Below, one piece after another: positions 16,905-26,719 of a DNA stretch of 64,000 bases. Position 1 is the first letter of the stretch. Every line of letters begins with the position of its first letter. Under the pieces are notes generated by a model. The model was not told the origin of the DNA, ran no database searches, and saw nothing but the letters and a program-made list of their open reading frames with translations. The stretch is taken from NCBI GenBank assembly GCA_021740785.1, contig JAIOZI010000008.1, positions 38,974-102,973 of the forward strand, in the 5' to 3' direction. The translations under genes and the position numbers were made by a program. Source of the stretch: Melioribacteraceae bacterium. GTDB lineage: Bacteria > Bacteroidota > Ignavibacteria > Ignavibacteriales > Melioribacteraceae.

Positions 16905-19691
16905 ATGAAAAGGAGTGACTTCTCTGTGAAAACGTTAAAGTTTCTATTTGTCTCACTAATTCTTGTTTTATCTTTTAACCCGGATGCATTGGCTCAAAGC
17001 AGGGGAAAAATAAGAGGAACCGTAATTGAGCAGGAAACCGGTGAGCCATTACCAGGTGTTAATGTTATGCTGATTGGAACAAATCTTGGCGCTACTACAG
17101 ATATAGATGGTACCTATTACATTATCGGTGTTCCGGCAAACGAATACGATCTAAAAGCTACTTTCATCGGATATCACCAGGTAACCGTTCAAGGTGTTCG
17201 AGTTAAGACAGATTTAACGACTGAAATTAATATTGAACTTGTTTCTACATCAATCGAAATGCCTGAAGTAACAGTAACTGCTCAAACAAAATTAGTTCAG
17301 AGAGACATAACATCAACTAGAAAAACTGTAACAAAGGAAACAATCAAAGATATTCCAGGATTGGAATCCAGTGCTGATGTGTTCAGACTTCAGGGGGGAA
17401 CGTTTGTTAGTCAAGTTCCGCAAAGGATTGATCTAGAAGGTGGTCAGCAGTTACAAGTTAGAGATGAAAGTGTTAAAGATGTACATATTAGAGGCGGTCG
17501 CGGTGGTGAAATTTTATTTATGATTGATGGTGTTCCGGTTAACCATCCTCTTTACGGCGGTAGAAGCGTTTTGGATTTGAACGTGGTTGCTGTTGAGCAA
17601 ATAGAACTTTTAACGGGAGCATTTAGTGCCGAATACGGTCAAGCACAGTCCGGAGTTGTCAATATTACAACTAGGACTGGTAGTGCGAAAATGAAAGCCG
17701 GACTTGAATATAAAACTGACGAAGTGGGTTTTCTAAGCAACAGTTACGGCACACAATACGGTTCAATTTATCTCGGTGGTCCCGAGTTGTTATCTACATA
17801 TGTTCTACCTGCAATTGGTATCGACCTTCCGGGTGAATTTTACTATTTCTTTACAATGAATGCTGAGCTAACTAATACAGCATACAATAATCATCGAACC
17901 AGAGATCAATTTTCTCTATTTGGACTTGATGTTGACGGTAAGCAAAAAAACACAAAAAATATGACAGCCAAGTTGAATTGGGATATGACCCGTGATATTA
18001 GAACAACGTTCAGTTTTAACGGTGCATGGTTGGATTGGAGTGATTTTCATTGGTCATGGCGTGATTACCCGAATAATACTCCATCAAGTACACGTGATAA
18101 TATTAACATAAACGCTATGATGAATCATGTTCTTTCGCAGAATGCATTTTATTCGCTCAACTTGGGCTACCTGGGAATAAAATATAAAAGCAATTATTTC
18201 GGTATGAATCCAAGAGATTTTTGGGTTATTGGTTCCGATTCTGTTTACACAACCGTTAAGCCTCCGCAGGTAGATCCTTTAACCAATTTTTATAATGATG
18301 AAGGAGTGCAGACAATCTGGCGTAATGACGAAACTCATACCTTTACACTAAAGGCGGATTTTACATGGCAGTTCCACAGTGAACATTTATTAAAAGCCGG
18401 AATTGAAACACAATATAATGATATCAATTATATCGATATCCAAGACGGCGCTTATAAACTTTCCAATTATGGTGAATATAGATTTAACGACGCGGCTCAA
18501 GTTCCAGCACCTCCAGGACCTTTTAAAGAATTCGGTCAAACCAGGTGGGTCTTTCATGTTTATCCCTTAATCGGGGGTTTCTATCTACAAGAAAAATTTG
18601 AGAAAGAATTCATTGTGCTTAATGCAGGTATCAGAGCAGATTGGGTTTATCTTGGAAAGACTATTGATGGTCAAGGTTGGAGAGATCAATGGGAACGTGC
18701 AACTGGTTTCAATTCTGACTGGGATCTATTTAAAATGAAATTCAGTCCTCGGTTCGGAATATCATTCCCGATACTTGAACAAACTGTAATATTCTTCTCC
18801 TATGGACATTTTAATCAGTTGCCTGAATTAACAACATTCTACCGTGATCCTTACAGCGGTGGATTTACAGGAAATCCAAAACTAGATTATGAGCAGACAA
18901 TTCTTTATGAGTTCGGATTTACACATCAATTATTCAATCACTGGGCAATTGACGTAAAAAGTTATGCGAAAGATATTTCAGGTCAGGTCGGTACAACCGG
19001 ATTACAATCCGCTGGCGGCGTACCTGTATCATTATATGATAATGTCGGATATGCACGAGCTCGAGGTTTAGAGTTCGAAGTAACAAAAGGATATTCGAAT
19101 TTTACTTCCGGTAAAGTAACTTATACGGTTCAATGGGCAAACGGTTATTCATCTTCACAGTTTGATGACTACATAAGATCACAAAATGATTTCCCGAAAC
19201 CGATAAGAGAAAGAAGATTGGGCTGGGATATTCGTCATCAGATTATTGCACAGGTCACTCTCGCTTCACCCGAAAACATGCCGATGAATATTTTCGGACT
19301 TGAACTGCCCGATGACTGGAACCTTACTTTTATAACCAATTTTTATTCCGGTCAACCTTATACTCCCGGAACAACTGATCCGGCAGAGCAGCAGAAACTC
19401 GAGAATACTTCAACCGGACCGGTGACGACTACCACTGATATAAAATTTCAGAAGGGATTTAATATCTTCGGAACAAAATTGTCTTTCGTTGTAGATGTTT
19501 TCAACTTATTTGATCAGAATAACGTGACTATGAACGGATTTAATGTTTGGACGGGCGAACCATTTAAATATGGAGATCTTGAATCGCCTTCAAGTAAATA
19601 CTATGACTGGTACAGAATGGTTTCACTCAGAAATCCAATGCAGTATTCAACTGGTAGATATGTTAAAATGGGATTCAGATGGGATTTCTAG
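16905..19691 (+). CDS. TonB-dependent outer-membrane receptor, SusC-like
   Basis: A 928-residue receptor. After the signal peptide (ending DALAQ) comes a carboxypeptidase-regulatory-like domain (about 33-115; IRGTVIEQETGEPLPGVNVM, GTYYIIGVPANEYDL). The plug follows (about 135-255; VHIRGGRGGEILFMIDGVPV, GAFSAEYGQAQSGVVNI), then a 22-strand-type barrel ending in an aromatic residue (GFRWDF). It should import a glycan fragment or complex across the outer membrane using TonB energy. Two in-frame starts are possible. ATG 16905 has no clear ribosome-binding site, while GTG 16926 has AGGAG ten bases upstream and gives a more canonical signal peptide. Neighbours are two lipoproteins, two paralogous secreted proteins and a PorV-like protein. 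Confidence 0.92.
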   Translation: MKRSDFSVKTLKFLFVSLILVLSFNPDALAQSRGKIRGTVIEQETGEPLPGVNVMLIGTNLGATTDIDGTYYIIGVPANEYDLKATFIGYHQVTVQGVRVKTDLTTEINIELVSTSIEMPEVTVTAQTKLVQRDITSTRKTVTKETIKDIPGLESSADVFRLQGGTFVSQVPQRIDLEGGQQLQVRDESVKDVHIRGGRGGEILFMIDGVPVNHPLYGGRSVLDLNVVAVEQIELLTGAFSAEYGQAQSGVVNITTRTGSAKMKAGLEYKTDEVGFLSNSYGTQYGSIYLGGPELLSTYVLPAIGIDLPGEFYYFFTMNAELTNTAYNNHRTRDQFSLFGLDVDGKQKNTKNMTAKLNWDMTRDIRTTFSFNGAWLDWSDFHWSWRDYPNNTPSSTRDNININAMMNHVLSQNAFYSLNLGYLGIKYKSNYFGMNPRDFWVIGSDSVYTTVKPPQVDPLTNFYNDEGVQTIWRNDETHTFTLKADFTWQFHSEHLLKAGIETQYNDINYIDIQDGAYKLSNYGEYRFNDAAQVPAPPGPFKEFGQTRWVFHVYPLIGGFYLQEKFEKEFIVLNAGIRADWVYLGKTIDGQGWRDQWERATGFNSDWDLFKMKFSPRFGISFPILEQTVIFFSYGHFNQLPELTTFYRDPYSGGFTGNPKLDYEQTILYEFGFTHQLFNHWAIDVKSYAKDISGQVGTTGLQSAGGVPVSLYDNVGYARARGLEFEVTKGYSNFTSGKVTYTVQWANGYSSSQFDDYIRSQNDFPKPIRERRLGWDIRHQIIAQVTLASPENMPMNIFGLELPDDWNLTFITNFYSGQPYTPGTTDPAEQQKLENTSTGPVTTTTDIKFQKGFNIFGTKLSFVVDVFNLFDQNNVTMNGFNVWTGEPFKYGDLESPSSKYYDWYRMVSLRNPMQYSTGRYVKMGFRWDF

Positions 19692-19715
19692 AGTTTTTAG
19701 AAAAAGGAATGATAA

Positions 19716-21509
19716 ATGAAATTTAGATTTATATATATAGTATCAATATTATTTCTTACTGCAATCTTAACTTTTGCTCAGGAAGCAAATTTTGATTGGG
19801 GACTTCATGACGTCGGAAATATTCGTCAAGTAGTAACGAATAGAGGCGGTCTGAATGCGAAATCGGATAACAGTTTCGATTTTCCCGGACTGATAAATAC
19901 CGAGTATCCGCCGAACAGCGCAGTTGAGCATATAACCAATATCGGATTATATCTCGGCGCTTACATGAATGGCGAAAGATCAGTGACTTTAACCGATGGT
20001 GAAGGCGGGCAAATTCATGAATGTTTCCCATCAGCCGAACCTTGGGATACTGTTTGGGAAGTTGGTAAGAGAGAAGTTGTTGATATACCTTACTGGCAGG
20101 GCTATACGGGAATTTCGGACCAAGATTTTGTTTGTAAATATGATGATTATGGTCCAGTTAGTTTAACTATTCCGGATCACAGACCATTATATGCGGATAT
20201 TGTGCAGACCACTTATGCCTGGGCATCAGCGCCGCTGGATCAAACAATAATAGTAACATATTATATTACACCAACACGCTACGATTGGACGAGAGTTTTT
20301 GCAGGCGTCTATATGAATGGAAATACCGGGTATATAAAAAATGGTAATGAATACGCGCTGGATGATGAATCTTATTTCCGTGCACCTTATAGATTGATGG
20401 CATGTCGTGATGTTAAAGGCGGCGTCGACGGTCAGGGTACCCCTATTGGTTTAAGATTTTTCCCAACTCCCAATAACAGCAGTTTGAAAGAATCATTTGT
20501 TTGGTGGAATGGCGGCAGAGAAGGAGCACCTCCAACCGATTTAGAAAAATATCTAGTAATGTCTTCGGGAAATATTAAAGAAGATCAGGTGAGTACCGGT
20601 GACGGAACTAAATCATTGACGTCTTACGGACCATATGACACTGTTAAGGTTGGTGATACTTTAAAGTTATCATTTGCTCTGATTGTTGCTGATGATGAAA
20701 GAGATTTAATCGAAAGAGCAGAATTTATAGCACAAATCAGAGCAAGAAACTATAAGGTCCCTTCTCCGCCTCCGTCACCCGAGGTTAAAATTACTTCGAT
20801 TGATAAAGGAATTGAAATTTATTTTGATCAAACGGGTAACCCGGATAATCCTGAGAATTATACAGACCCGGATCGTGCAGACGGAATTACTAAACCTTTT
20901 GAAGGGTATAGGATTTATAAAAGTACCGAAAGTAACTCCGGTCCATGGACTTTACTTGCTCAATACGATGTGATTAACGATTACGGAATGAATACAGGTT
21001 TACCTGATCCAAAAGAATTTGTAGACAAAGGGCTGCTGAATAATATCGAATATTTTTATACAATTACATCATTTACTAGGCCTGATGAAACTATTGAATT
21101 TCCTGAACTTGAATCGAGTAAAACAAATAATAGCAAAACCGCAATACCTGGCACACCTCCACCGGAAACCGTGGGTAAAGTTGCCGTTGTTCCGAATCCA
21201 TATCGGGGAGATGTTGCATACCAGAATTATAGTCCTCCATGGGAACGACCACCGAGCGGAAGAATTTGGATGGAACAGGACAGGAGGATTCAGTTCATAA
21301 ATTTACCGTCACGCTGCGAAATTAAGATTTATACTCTAGCAGGCGATCTGGTATATGAGATTCATCATGATGATCCTAACCGCGGTTATGAAGATTGGAA
21401 CCTGACATCAAGAGTTGGACAGGCAATTGCATCAGGTATATATCTATACACCGTTGAAGATTTGACAAATGGAAATGTTCAAGTAGACAAGTTTATTATC
21501 ATCAAATAA
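19716..21509 (+). CDS. Secreted protein with FnIII-like domain and T9SS-like C-terminus (paralogue A)
   Basis: A 597-residue secreted protein (signal peptide ending TFAQ). The N-terminal 330 residues form an unrecognised domain starting FDWGLHDVGNIRQVVTNRG. An FnIII-like module follows (about 345-465; EGYRIYKSTESNSGPW, YTITSFTRPDE). The C-terminus (about 480-597) has VVPNPYRGD, IYTLAGDLVYEI and SGIYLYTVEDLTNG, a variant of the T9SS/FlgD-like sorting domain. It shares domain order and long identical stretches with the next gene, nine bases downstream, so the pair arose by tandem duplication. An AAGGA ribosome-binding site precedes the ATG. This family often sits beside TonB receptors and PorV-like proteins in Ignavibacteria-type genomes, but its function is unknown. 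Confidence 0.75.
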   Translation: MKFRFIYIVSILFLTAILTFAQEANFDWGLHDVGNIRQVVTNRGGLNAKSDNSFDFPGLINTEYPPNSAVEHITNIGLYLGAYMNGERSVTLTDGEGGQIHECFPSAEPWDTVWEVGKREVVDIPYWQGYTGISDQDFVCKYDDYGPVSLTIPDHRPLYADIVQTTYAWASAPLDQTIIVTYYITPTRYDWTRVFAGVYMNGNTGYIKNGNEYALDDESYFRAPYRLMACRDVKGGVDGQGTPIGLRFFPTPNNSSLKESFVWWNGGREGAPPTDLEKYLVMSSGNIKEDQVSTGDGTKSLTSYGPYDTVKVGDTLKLSFALIVADDERDLIERAEFIAQIRARNYKVPSPPPSPEVKITSIDKGIEIYFDQTGNPDNPENYTDPDRADGITKPFEGYRIYKSTESNSGPWTLLAQYDVINDYGMNTGLPDPKEFVDKGLLNNIEYFYTITSFTRPDETIEFPELESSKTNNSKTAIPGTPPPETVGKVAVVPNPYRGDVAYQNYSPPWERPPSGRIWMEQDRRIQFINLPSRCEIKIYTLAGDLVYEIHHDDPNRGYEDWNLTSRVGQAIASGIYLYTVEDLTNGNVQVDKFIIIK

Positions 21510-21518
21510 AATACTGAT

Positions 21519-23306
21519 ATGAAAAAAACATTTACATATTCTACCTTACTGATTTTATTAATTCTGCCGCCTAAGTTTTTTCCTCAGGAAACAACTCTTG
21601 ATTGGGCTTTGCACGATGTAGGTAATGTTAGGCAATTAGTAACTAATATGGGAGCATTATGGCGGGCATCAACAAGTTACCCGGGATTGATTTATTCCGA
21701 ATATCCCCGCAACAGTTTTGAAGAACATGTTGGCGAGGGGGGAATATGGGTTGGTGCAATATCCGGCAGAGATACGCTTGTTTCCGTTACAACCGGCTGG
21801 GCTCCGGCTTTTGAATTTTTCCCAACCGCCGAACCATGGGATACGATTTGGGCTGTCAACAGAGGGGATACGGTAGATATTCCCTATTGGTCGAATTATG
21901 TCGGAATTTCTGATCAGGATCTCGTTACTAAATACAGTGATTATAACGTAACAAATATTGTGAATCATAATCCGTTATACGTTGATGTTATTCAGCAAAG
22001 TTTTGCATGGGGTTCTAACCCGGTGGATAATTTTATTGTTTTCAACTTTAAAGTGATAGCAACAGAAAACAATTTAAAAGATGTATGGATTGCATACTGG
22101 TTGGATGGTAACGTTGGTTATAGAGGTGAAGGCTGGTCTTTTGCATTGGATGATTATTCGGTTTACTACAGAGATAAAAAATTAGGAGTTGCAATCGATG
22201 CTCCCGGTGGAGCTGATAAAACGGCAATCAGTCCAATGGGTGTAAGAGTATTTCCGCCAAAAAATGTGGATGAAGATTCGTTGAAATGGACATTCAATTG
22301 GTATCCCGGTCAAGGTCTGGGCTCTCCTGCAAGTGAAGATAGAGACAGATATCTTGAAATGTCAACCGGTGAAATAATGGAAAACCAAGATCCTTCATTT
22401 GCAATCGGCTCTCAATTTATTGTTGCATTCGGAGGAGTGGATTTAGCGGTTGGAGATACTTTAGAGTTTTCTGTCGGGGCGGTATTCGGTGAAGGAATTG
22501 AAGGAATGATGGAAAACTTGGAATACATGGAATGGTTGGTTGGTCAAGATTTTAGAGTGCCGAGTCCGCCCCCTCCTCCTCCATTAAGAGTTGAAACAAG
22601 AAATAAGGAAATATCTCTAAAGTGGGATGCACAGCCGGGTGATATTGACCCCGAAACATATAAAGATCCTTATCGTGCCGATTCCGTTGATCAGCCGTTC
22701 GAAGGTTACCGGGTTTATAAAAGTACACAGGGAGCTTCAGGTCCGTGGACACTGTTAGCTGAATATGATGTTGTAAATAATATCGGTTATAATGATGGCT
22801 TACAGCATGAATATATCGACAGGGGATTGTTGAATAATATTGAATATTATTATGCCGTAACCGCATTTTCAAAAGAAGATACAGTGCTGAATTTTCCTTC
22901 ACAAGAGTCCAGCATCTTTAAAAGTTCAAGAGAAATAATTCCGGGAACAGAACCTCCTTCAACAGTAGGGCAAGTTGCAGTAGTTCCGAATCCATACAGG
23001 GGTGATATTGCTTATCATACATATAATCCTCCGTGGGAGCGTCCCGATCAAACACGTGATATTTGGATGGAGCAGGATAGAAGGATTCAATTTATCAATC
23101 TGCCCCAAAATTGTGAAATTAAGGTTTATACATTAGCCGGTGATCTTGTAGAAACTTTATATCATAATGATGCAAACAGAGGATATGAAGATTGGAATCT
23201 AACTTCAAGAGTTGGACAAGCGATTTCAAGCGGTATATATTTATTTACTGTTGAAGATAAACTAAACGGAAATGTACAAGTAGGAAAATTTGTTGTAATA
23301 AAATAA
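21519..23306 (+). CDS. Secreted protein with FnIII-like domain and T9SS-like C-terminus (paralogue B)
   Basis: A 595-residue paralogue of the preceding gene. The same blocks occur in the same order: LDWALHDVGNVRQLVTNMG near the N-terminus, FFPTAEPWDTIW, a proline run (PSPPPPPPL) near residue 350, EGYRVYKSTQGASGPW, VVPNPYRGD and RVGQAISSGIYLFTVED at the end. The signal peptide ends at FFPQ. The two copies have diverged mostly in the N-terminal domain, which suggests recognition of different ligands or parts of one surface assembly. No enzyme motif was seen. Confidence 0.75.
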   Translation: MKKTFTYSTLLILLILPPKFFPQETTLDWALHDVGNVRQLVTNMGALWRASTSYPGLIYSEYPRNSFEEHVGEGGIWVGAISGRDTLVSVTTGWAPAFEFFPTAEPWDTIWAVNRGDTVDIPYWSNYVGISDQDLVTKYSDYNVTNIVNHNPLYVDVIQQSFAWGSNPVDNFIVFNFKVIATENNLKDVWIAYWLDGNVGYRGEGWSFALDDYSVYYRDKKLGVAIDAPGGADKTAISPMGVRVFPPKNVDEDSLKWTFNWYPGQGLGSPASEDRDRYLEMSTGEIMENQDPSFAIGSQFIVAFGGVDLAVGDTLEFSVGAVFGEGIEGMMENLEYMEWLVGQDFRVPSPPPPPPLRVETRNKEISLKWDAQPGDIDPETYKDPYRADSVDQPFEGYRVYKSTQGASGPWTLLAEYDVVNNIGYNDGLQHEYIDRGLLNNIEYYYAVTAFSKEDTVLNFPSQESSIFKSSREIIPGTEPPSTVGQVAVVPNPYRGDIAYHTYNPPWERPDQTRDIWMEQDRRIQFINLPQNCEIKVYTLAGDLVETLYHNDANRGYEDWNLTSRVGQAISSGIYLFTVEDKLNGNVQVGKFVVIK

Positions 23307-23341
23307 AAGATTTATAAGAAACTCAAACTCGGGTAGAATTT

Positions 23342-24262
23342 ATGTTAAAGAGAATATTTATTGCGTTAGTTTTTCTGCCGATTCTATTAACGGCTCAGTA
23401 TGAAAGACCCGGCAGTACGGACGGACAATTTTTAAAAATAGGTGTTAGTCCTCGTGGTACTGCAATGGCTGATGCTTATATTTCCGCGGTTACCGGTGCA
23501 GAAGGTACATATTATAATTCGGCTGCACTTGCGAGAATCCAAGGAACAAATGCCGTGTTTAATCATACAGTATGGTTTGCAGGTATAAACCATGAATTCG
23601 CCGCAATCGCTCATAATTTTGGTGATGTTGGCGCGTTCGGTTTATCTGTAATCGGTCTATACACAGATGAGATGCTGGTAAGAACCCCTCTACAGCCCGA
23701 TGGAACCGGTGAGACTTTCTATTCCGGAAACTATAAGATCGGTCTAACTTACTCAAGGTATTTTACCGATCGAGTTACAGTTGGAATATCTTTTAGTTAT
23801 ATAGATATGACCCTCTACAAGGATTTCGGTGCGAGCGCAGTTTCTCTGGATATTGCAGCAATGTATACTGCTGACTTTCGTGATTTCAAATTTGCAATGC
23901 AGATCTCGAATTTCGGTTCCGATATTACCTATGTTAACGAGGCATATCCGCTTCCGACAAATTTCACATTCGGAGCAAGTATGAACGCTCTTGAGTTTGA
24001 TGATAATGATTTACTCATGACCTTCTCAGCAACAAAACCAAACGACGGCTCCCCGCTTGTTCAGGTTGGTATGGAATGGAACTATGATCATCTATTTTTC
24101 ATTCGAGGCGGATATAGGTTGAATCATGATGTTGCAACATTCTCTTTCGGCGGCGGTGTTAATTATATGATACAAGGCATTGATCTGAATGTAGATTATT
24201 CTTACAGCGATTATAATTTATTAGGAGTTTCTCATAGGTTTGGACTTGGAATCACACTTTAA
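23342..24262 (+). CDS. PorV/PorQ-family outer-membrane beta-barrel protein
   Basis: A 306-residue barrel protein with a signal peptide ending LTAQ. The mature start, with FLKIGVSPRGTAMADAYIS followed by YYNSAALARIQG, is the hallmark of the PorV/PorQ (FadL-like) group. These proteins shuttle or dock T9SS cargo at the outer membrane. It ends RFGLGITL, alternating and aromatic as in outer-membrane barrels. It closes the receptor block and lies 15 bases before the first of the large T9SS cargo genes. A dedicated shuttle for these cargo proteins is a reasonable inference, though single-copy PorV genes usually lie elsewhere. Confidence 0.82.
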   Translation: MLKRIFIALVFLPILLTAQYERPGSTDGQFLKIGVSPRGTAMADAYISAVTGAEGTYYNSAALARIQGTNAVFNHTVWFAGINHEFAAIAHNFGDVGAFGLSVIGLYTDEMLVRTPLQPDGTGETFYSGNYKIGLTYSRYFTDRVTVGISFSYIDMTLYKDFGASAVSLDIAAMYTADFRDFKFAMQISNFGSDITYVNEAYPLPTNFTFGASMNALEFDDNDLLMTFSATKPNDGSPLVQVGMEWNYDHLFFIRGGYRLNHDVATFSFGGGVNYMIQGIDLNVDYSYSDYNLLGVSHRFGLGITL

Positions 24263-24277
24263 AATAAAAATGATAAT

Positions 24278-26719
24278 ATGAACTACATTAATAATAAAAT
24301 ATTTACTAAAAGTGCGGTGATTTTTATCGCACTTTTTTTTTCACTCAGCCATGCGCAAGATTCTCTTTATTATAAGACTTTCGTTAAAAATGCTGATGGT
24401 TCAGTCTGCAGATCGGTACCGCCGAATGCAAGCTATACTGCTTTCATTAATAATGATTTAAGTCGAGTACTAACGGAAAACAATCCGAGACGAGATCCGA
24501 CTGCAAACGGTCACATTGATGGGAATGCCAGCGGTTTGGTTGGAATAGACTTGGCAAACTTTTCATCTCCCAAGATTGAAACCGGCGATACACTTTATTT
24601 CCGATTCACTGATCTCTCAACCGGGCAGCAGAATATTTTGGTTGACGGACCGCTTACGATTACATATCCCTTTTTTGTTTTCCCTAAAAATCTTCAATTG
24701 CTTACCGTGGATTTACCGGCAAAACCTGATAATCTGTATCTTGAAAAAGATTCATTAAACGGCAATCGAGTTATTACATGGGACGAAATTCCGAATGGTA
24801 ATTTTTGGATTTACAGAAGAGATAATAGAGATACAATTCATACCGGGCAGTCAAGAAATCAGTATGAATTAATAGCTCAAGATATAACTGAAAATATTTT
24901 CATTGATAATTCCGCGGAAGAAAATGGTGAATATGGTTATATCGTTTATAATGTTAATGAAGAAGGTATATTCAGTTCCCATTCTGAAGAAGTAAACGAA
25001 ATACCACTGCCTTCATTCGGTGATGACATCACAATTAGCTATATACAAAGATTGCCGGTAATAGAATATGTATGGGGCAGCAGTAATCCTGATGTGGAAG
25101 GCTGGCCATCTTCAGGTGAGCCAGTGTTCTGGCATGCTGTTGTGAAGAATTGGTTTACTACTCCGTTATATGATGTTAAGTACAAATGGTATCTTGATAA
25201 TGTGATTGTTGATTCTGGTCATGTTGATATTATGCCTTATGATACGGCACACGTTGTTTACCCCTGGATGTGGACTTTCGATAGACATAAATTAAAATTT
25301 GTAATTGATTCTGACGATCAATTTTTGGAAGAGGAGGAAGAAAATAATCAACTTACAGTTTACACCGATGCGATTACCGTTGGATTTTGGGTCGAACAGG
25401 GTGTTTATGATTATTTCCGAGAACATCAGAGAGATTTGGGTGTTAACTCGAATTGCTGGGAAGATTGGGCGCAGAGACATGTTAAAAGATGGAATTTTAT
25501 GTTGGAGAATGCCGTTTATCCTACTTCACCGGAAGGCGCATTAGACAGAATTAGGATTGATAAGATTACAATTGTCGATGACTATGAACTGCCTCTTAAC
25601 GGCGGACTTCCTACAAACAATCCGGATATAAATGACAGAACAATTGATTTACAGTGGGGTTTTGTAGCTGATCAAGTTTATAATTCTAATTTCTATTCGA
25701 ATACAACTTCGGTTTCAGATAATAATCCGTTTTATTTCGAGGGATCGTTATTTCATGAACTTGGTCATGCAAGATATTTGATTGATGTTTATGGATTCAA
25801 TGTTCACGATGACGGAACCGGAAATACAGTTGCAATCAAAGAAAACGGTTCGCTGATTATCGGAACAGAATATATGCCGTTTGTTAGCGGGGATGGTTTG
25901 TACTTAACTCCGAGACAGGATTTGATGTATCATCATTATACCATGATTGGCGAATACAGCGCGGCGGCTCTCAATTTAATTGATGGACATAGAGCAATTC
26001 TGGGCAATTATAATGCTCCCGGAAACATCGGAGTGTTTTTACCTGAAATGCCTGAAGAAAACCGGTTTTTAATTAAAGGGACGAATGAAACAATTTTACC
26101 CGGTGCAAATGTGAGAGTTTATCAAGCAGTAGGACAGGGAACAGGCTGGTATACAAAACATTTTGATAATACAGCCGATATCACAGTAACTGCGGATGAG
26201 AACGGCTATGCATATGTAGGACATAATCCGTTTAATTTGAATAGTTCTTCTGATCATGGTTATGGAGTCAGCAAGTCAATTATTATTATCCGTGTTGAAT
26301 ATAACGGTGAGGTAGAATATCATTTCAAAGAAGTTGCAGAATTCAATCTCGCTTACTGGGGCGGAAATACCGAGTTGGGAACTTATGAATTGGAAACAGA
26401 TATTCTCGGCGTAGTCTCTGTAAAAGATGATAAAACCGTGCTGGGTTATGAACTAAGGCAGAATTATCCAAATCCTTTCAATCCAAGCACAACAATTGAA
26501 TATTCATTGAAGAACAACTCCTTTGTTACATTGAAAATATTTAATGCAATGGGTGAGTTGGTAAAAGTATTGGTGAACGGCAATCAGCAGAAAGGAAATT
26601 ACTCCGCTGAATGGAATGGTGATAATTTAGTTAATAACAAACTGTCTTCAGGTATTTATTTTTACCAGTTGACAACCGAGGAATTTACGAAAACAAATAA
26701 GATGATTTTATTAAAGTGA
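24278..26719 (+). CDS. Secreted putative metallopeptidase (HELGH) with CARDB and T9SS sorting domain
   Basis: An 813-residue secreted protein. The signal peptide ends SHAQ. Residues about 28-165 form an N-terminal domain shared with the proteins at 26719 and 39342 (FVKNADGSVCRSVPPNASY, ...FVFPKNLQLL). An FnIII-like module (about 170-245) and a CARDB-like module (about 260-365) follow. The core contains FHELGHARYLIDVYG with H493, E494 and H497 as an HExxH zinc motif, and DLMYHHYTMIG about 55 residues later, which resembles a Met-turn. A T9SS domain (about 725-813; NYPNPFNPSTTIEY, SGIYFYQLTTEE) ends the protein. It is probably a surface protease or glycopeptidase. The first codons overlap a terminator-like hairpin. 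Its stop overlaps the next start (TGATG). Confidence 0.72.
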   Translation: MNYINNKIFTKSAVIFIALFFSLSHAQDSLYYKTFVKNADGSVCRSVPPNASYTAFINNDLSRVLTENNPRRDPTANGHIDGNASGLVGIDLANFSSPKIETGDTLYFRFTDLSTGQQNILVDGPLTITYPFFVFPKNLQLLTVDLPAKPDNLYLEKDSLNGNRVITWDEIPNGNFWIYRRDNRDTIHTGQSRNQYELIAQDITENIFIDNSAEENGEYGYIVYNVNEEGIFSSHSEEVNEIPLPSFGDDITISYIQRLPVIEYVWGSSNPDVEGWPSSGEPVFWHAVVKNWFTTPLYDVKYKWYLDNVIVDSGHVDIMPYDTAHVVYPWMWTFDRHKLKFVIDSDDQFLEEEEENNQLTVYTDAITVGFWVEQGVYDYFREHQRDLGVNSNCWEDWAQRHVKRWNFMLENAVYPTSPEGALDRIRIDKITIVDDYELPLNGGLPTNNPDINDRTIDLQWGFVADQVYNSNFYSNTTSVSDNNPFYFEGSLFHELGHARYLIDVYGFNVHDDGTGNTVAIKENGSLIIGTEYMPFVSGDGLYLTPRQDLMYHHYTMIGEYSAAALNLIDGHRAILGNYNAPGNIGVFLPEMPEENRFLIKGTNETILPGANVRVYQAVGQGTGWYTKHFDNTADITVTADENGYAYVGHNPFNLNSSSDHGYGVSKSIIIIRVEYNGEVEYHFKEVAEFNLAYWGGNTELGTYELETDILGVVSVKDDKTVLGYELRQNYPNPFNPSTTIEYSLKNNSFVTLKIFNAMGELVKVLVNGNQQKGNYSAEWNGDNLVNNKLSSGIYFYQLTTEEFTKTNKMILLK
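24308..24341 (+). terminator. Terminator-like hairpin inside the signal-peptide codons
   Basis: AAAAGTGCG (24308-24316) pairs with CGCACTTTT (24328-24336) and is followed by unbroken T to 24341. This has the form of an intrinsic terminator. It lies 45-80 bases after the PorV-like gene but within codons 11-22 of the next gene. Confidence 0.6.

Noticed and set aside
16929..16942. A partial match to the LacI-type operator near the TonB receptor start
   Set aside because: Only the inner AACGTTAA part matches and the outer bases do not; such matches are expected by chance in AT-rich coding sequence.
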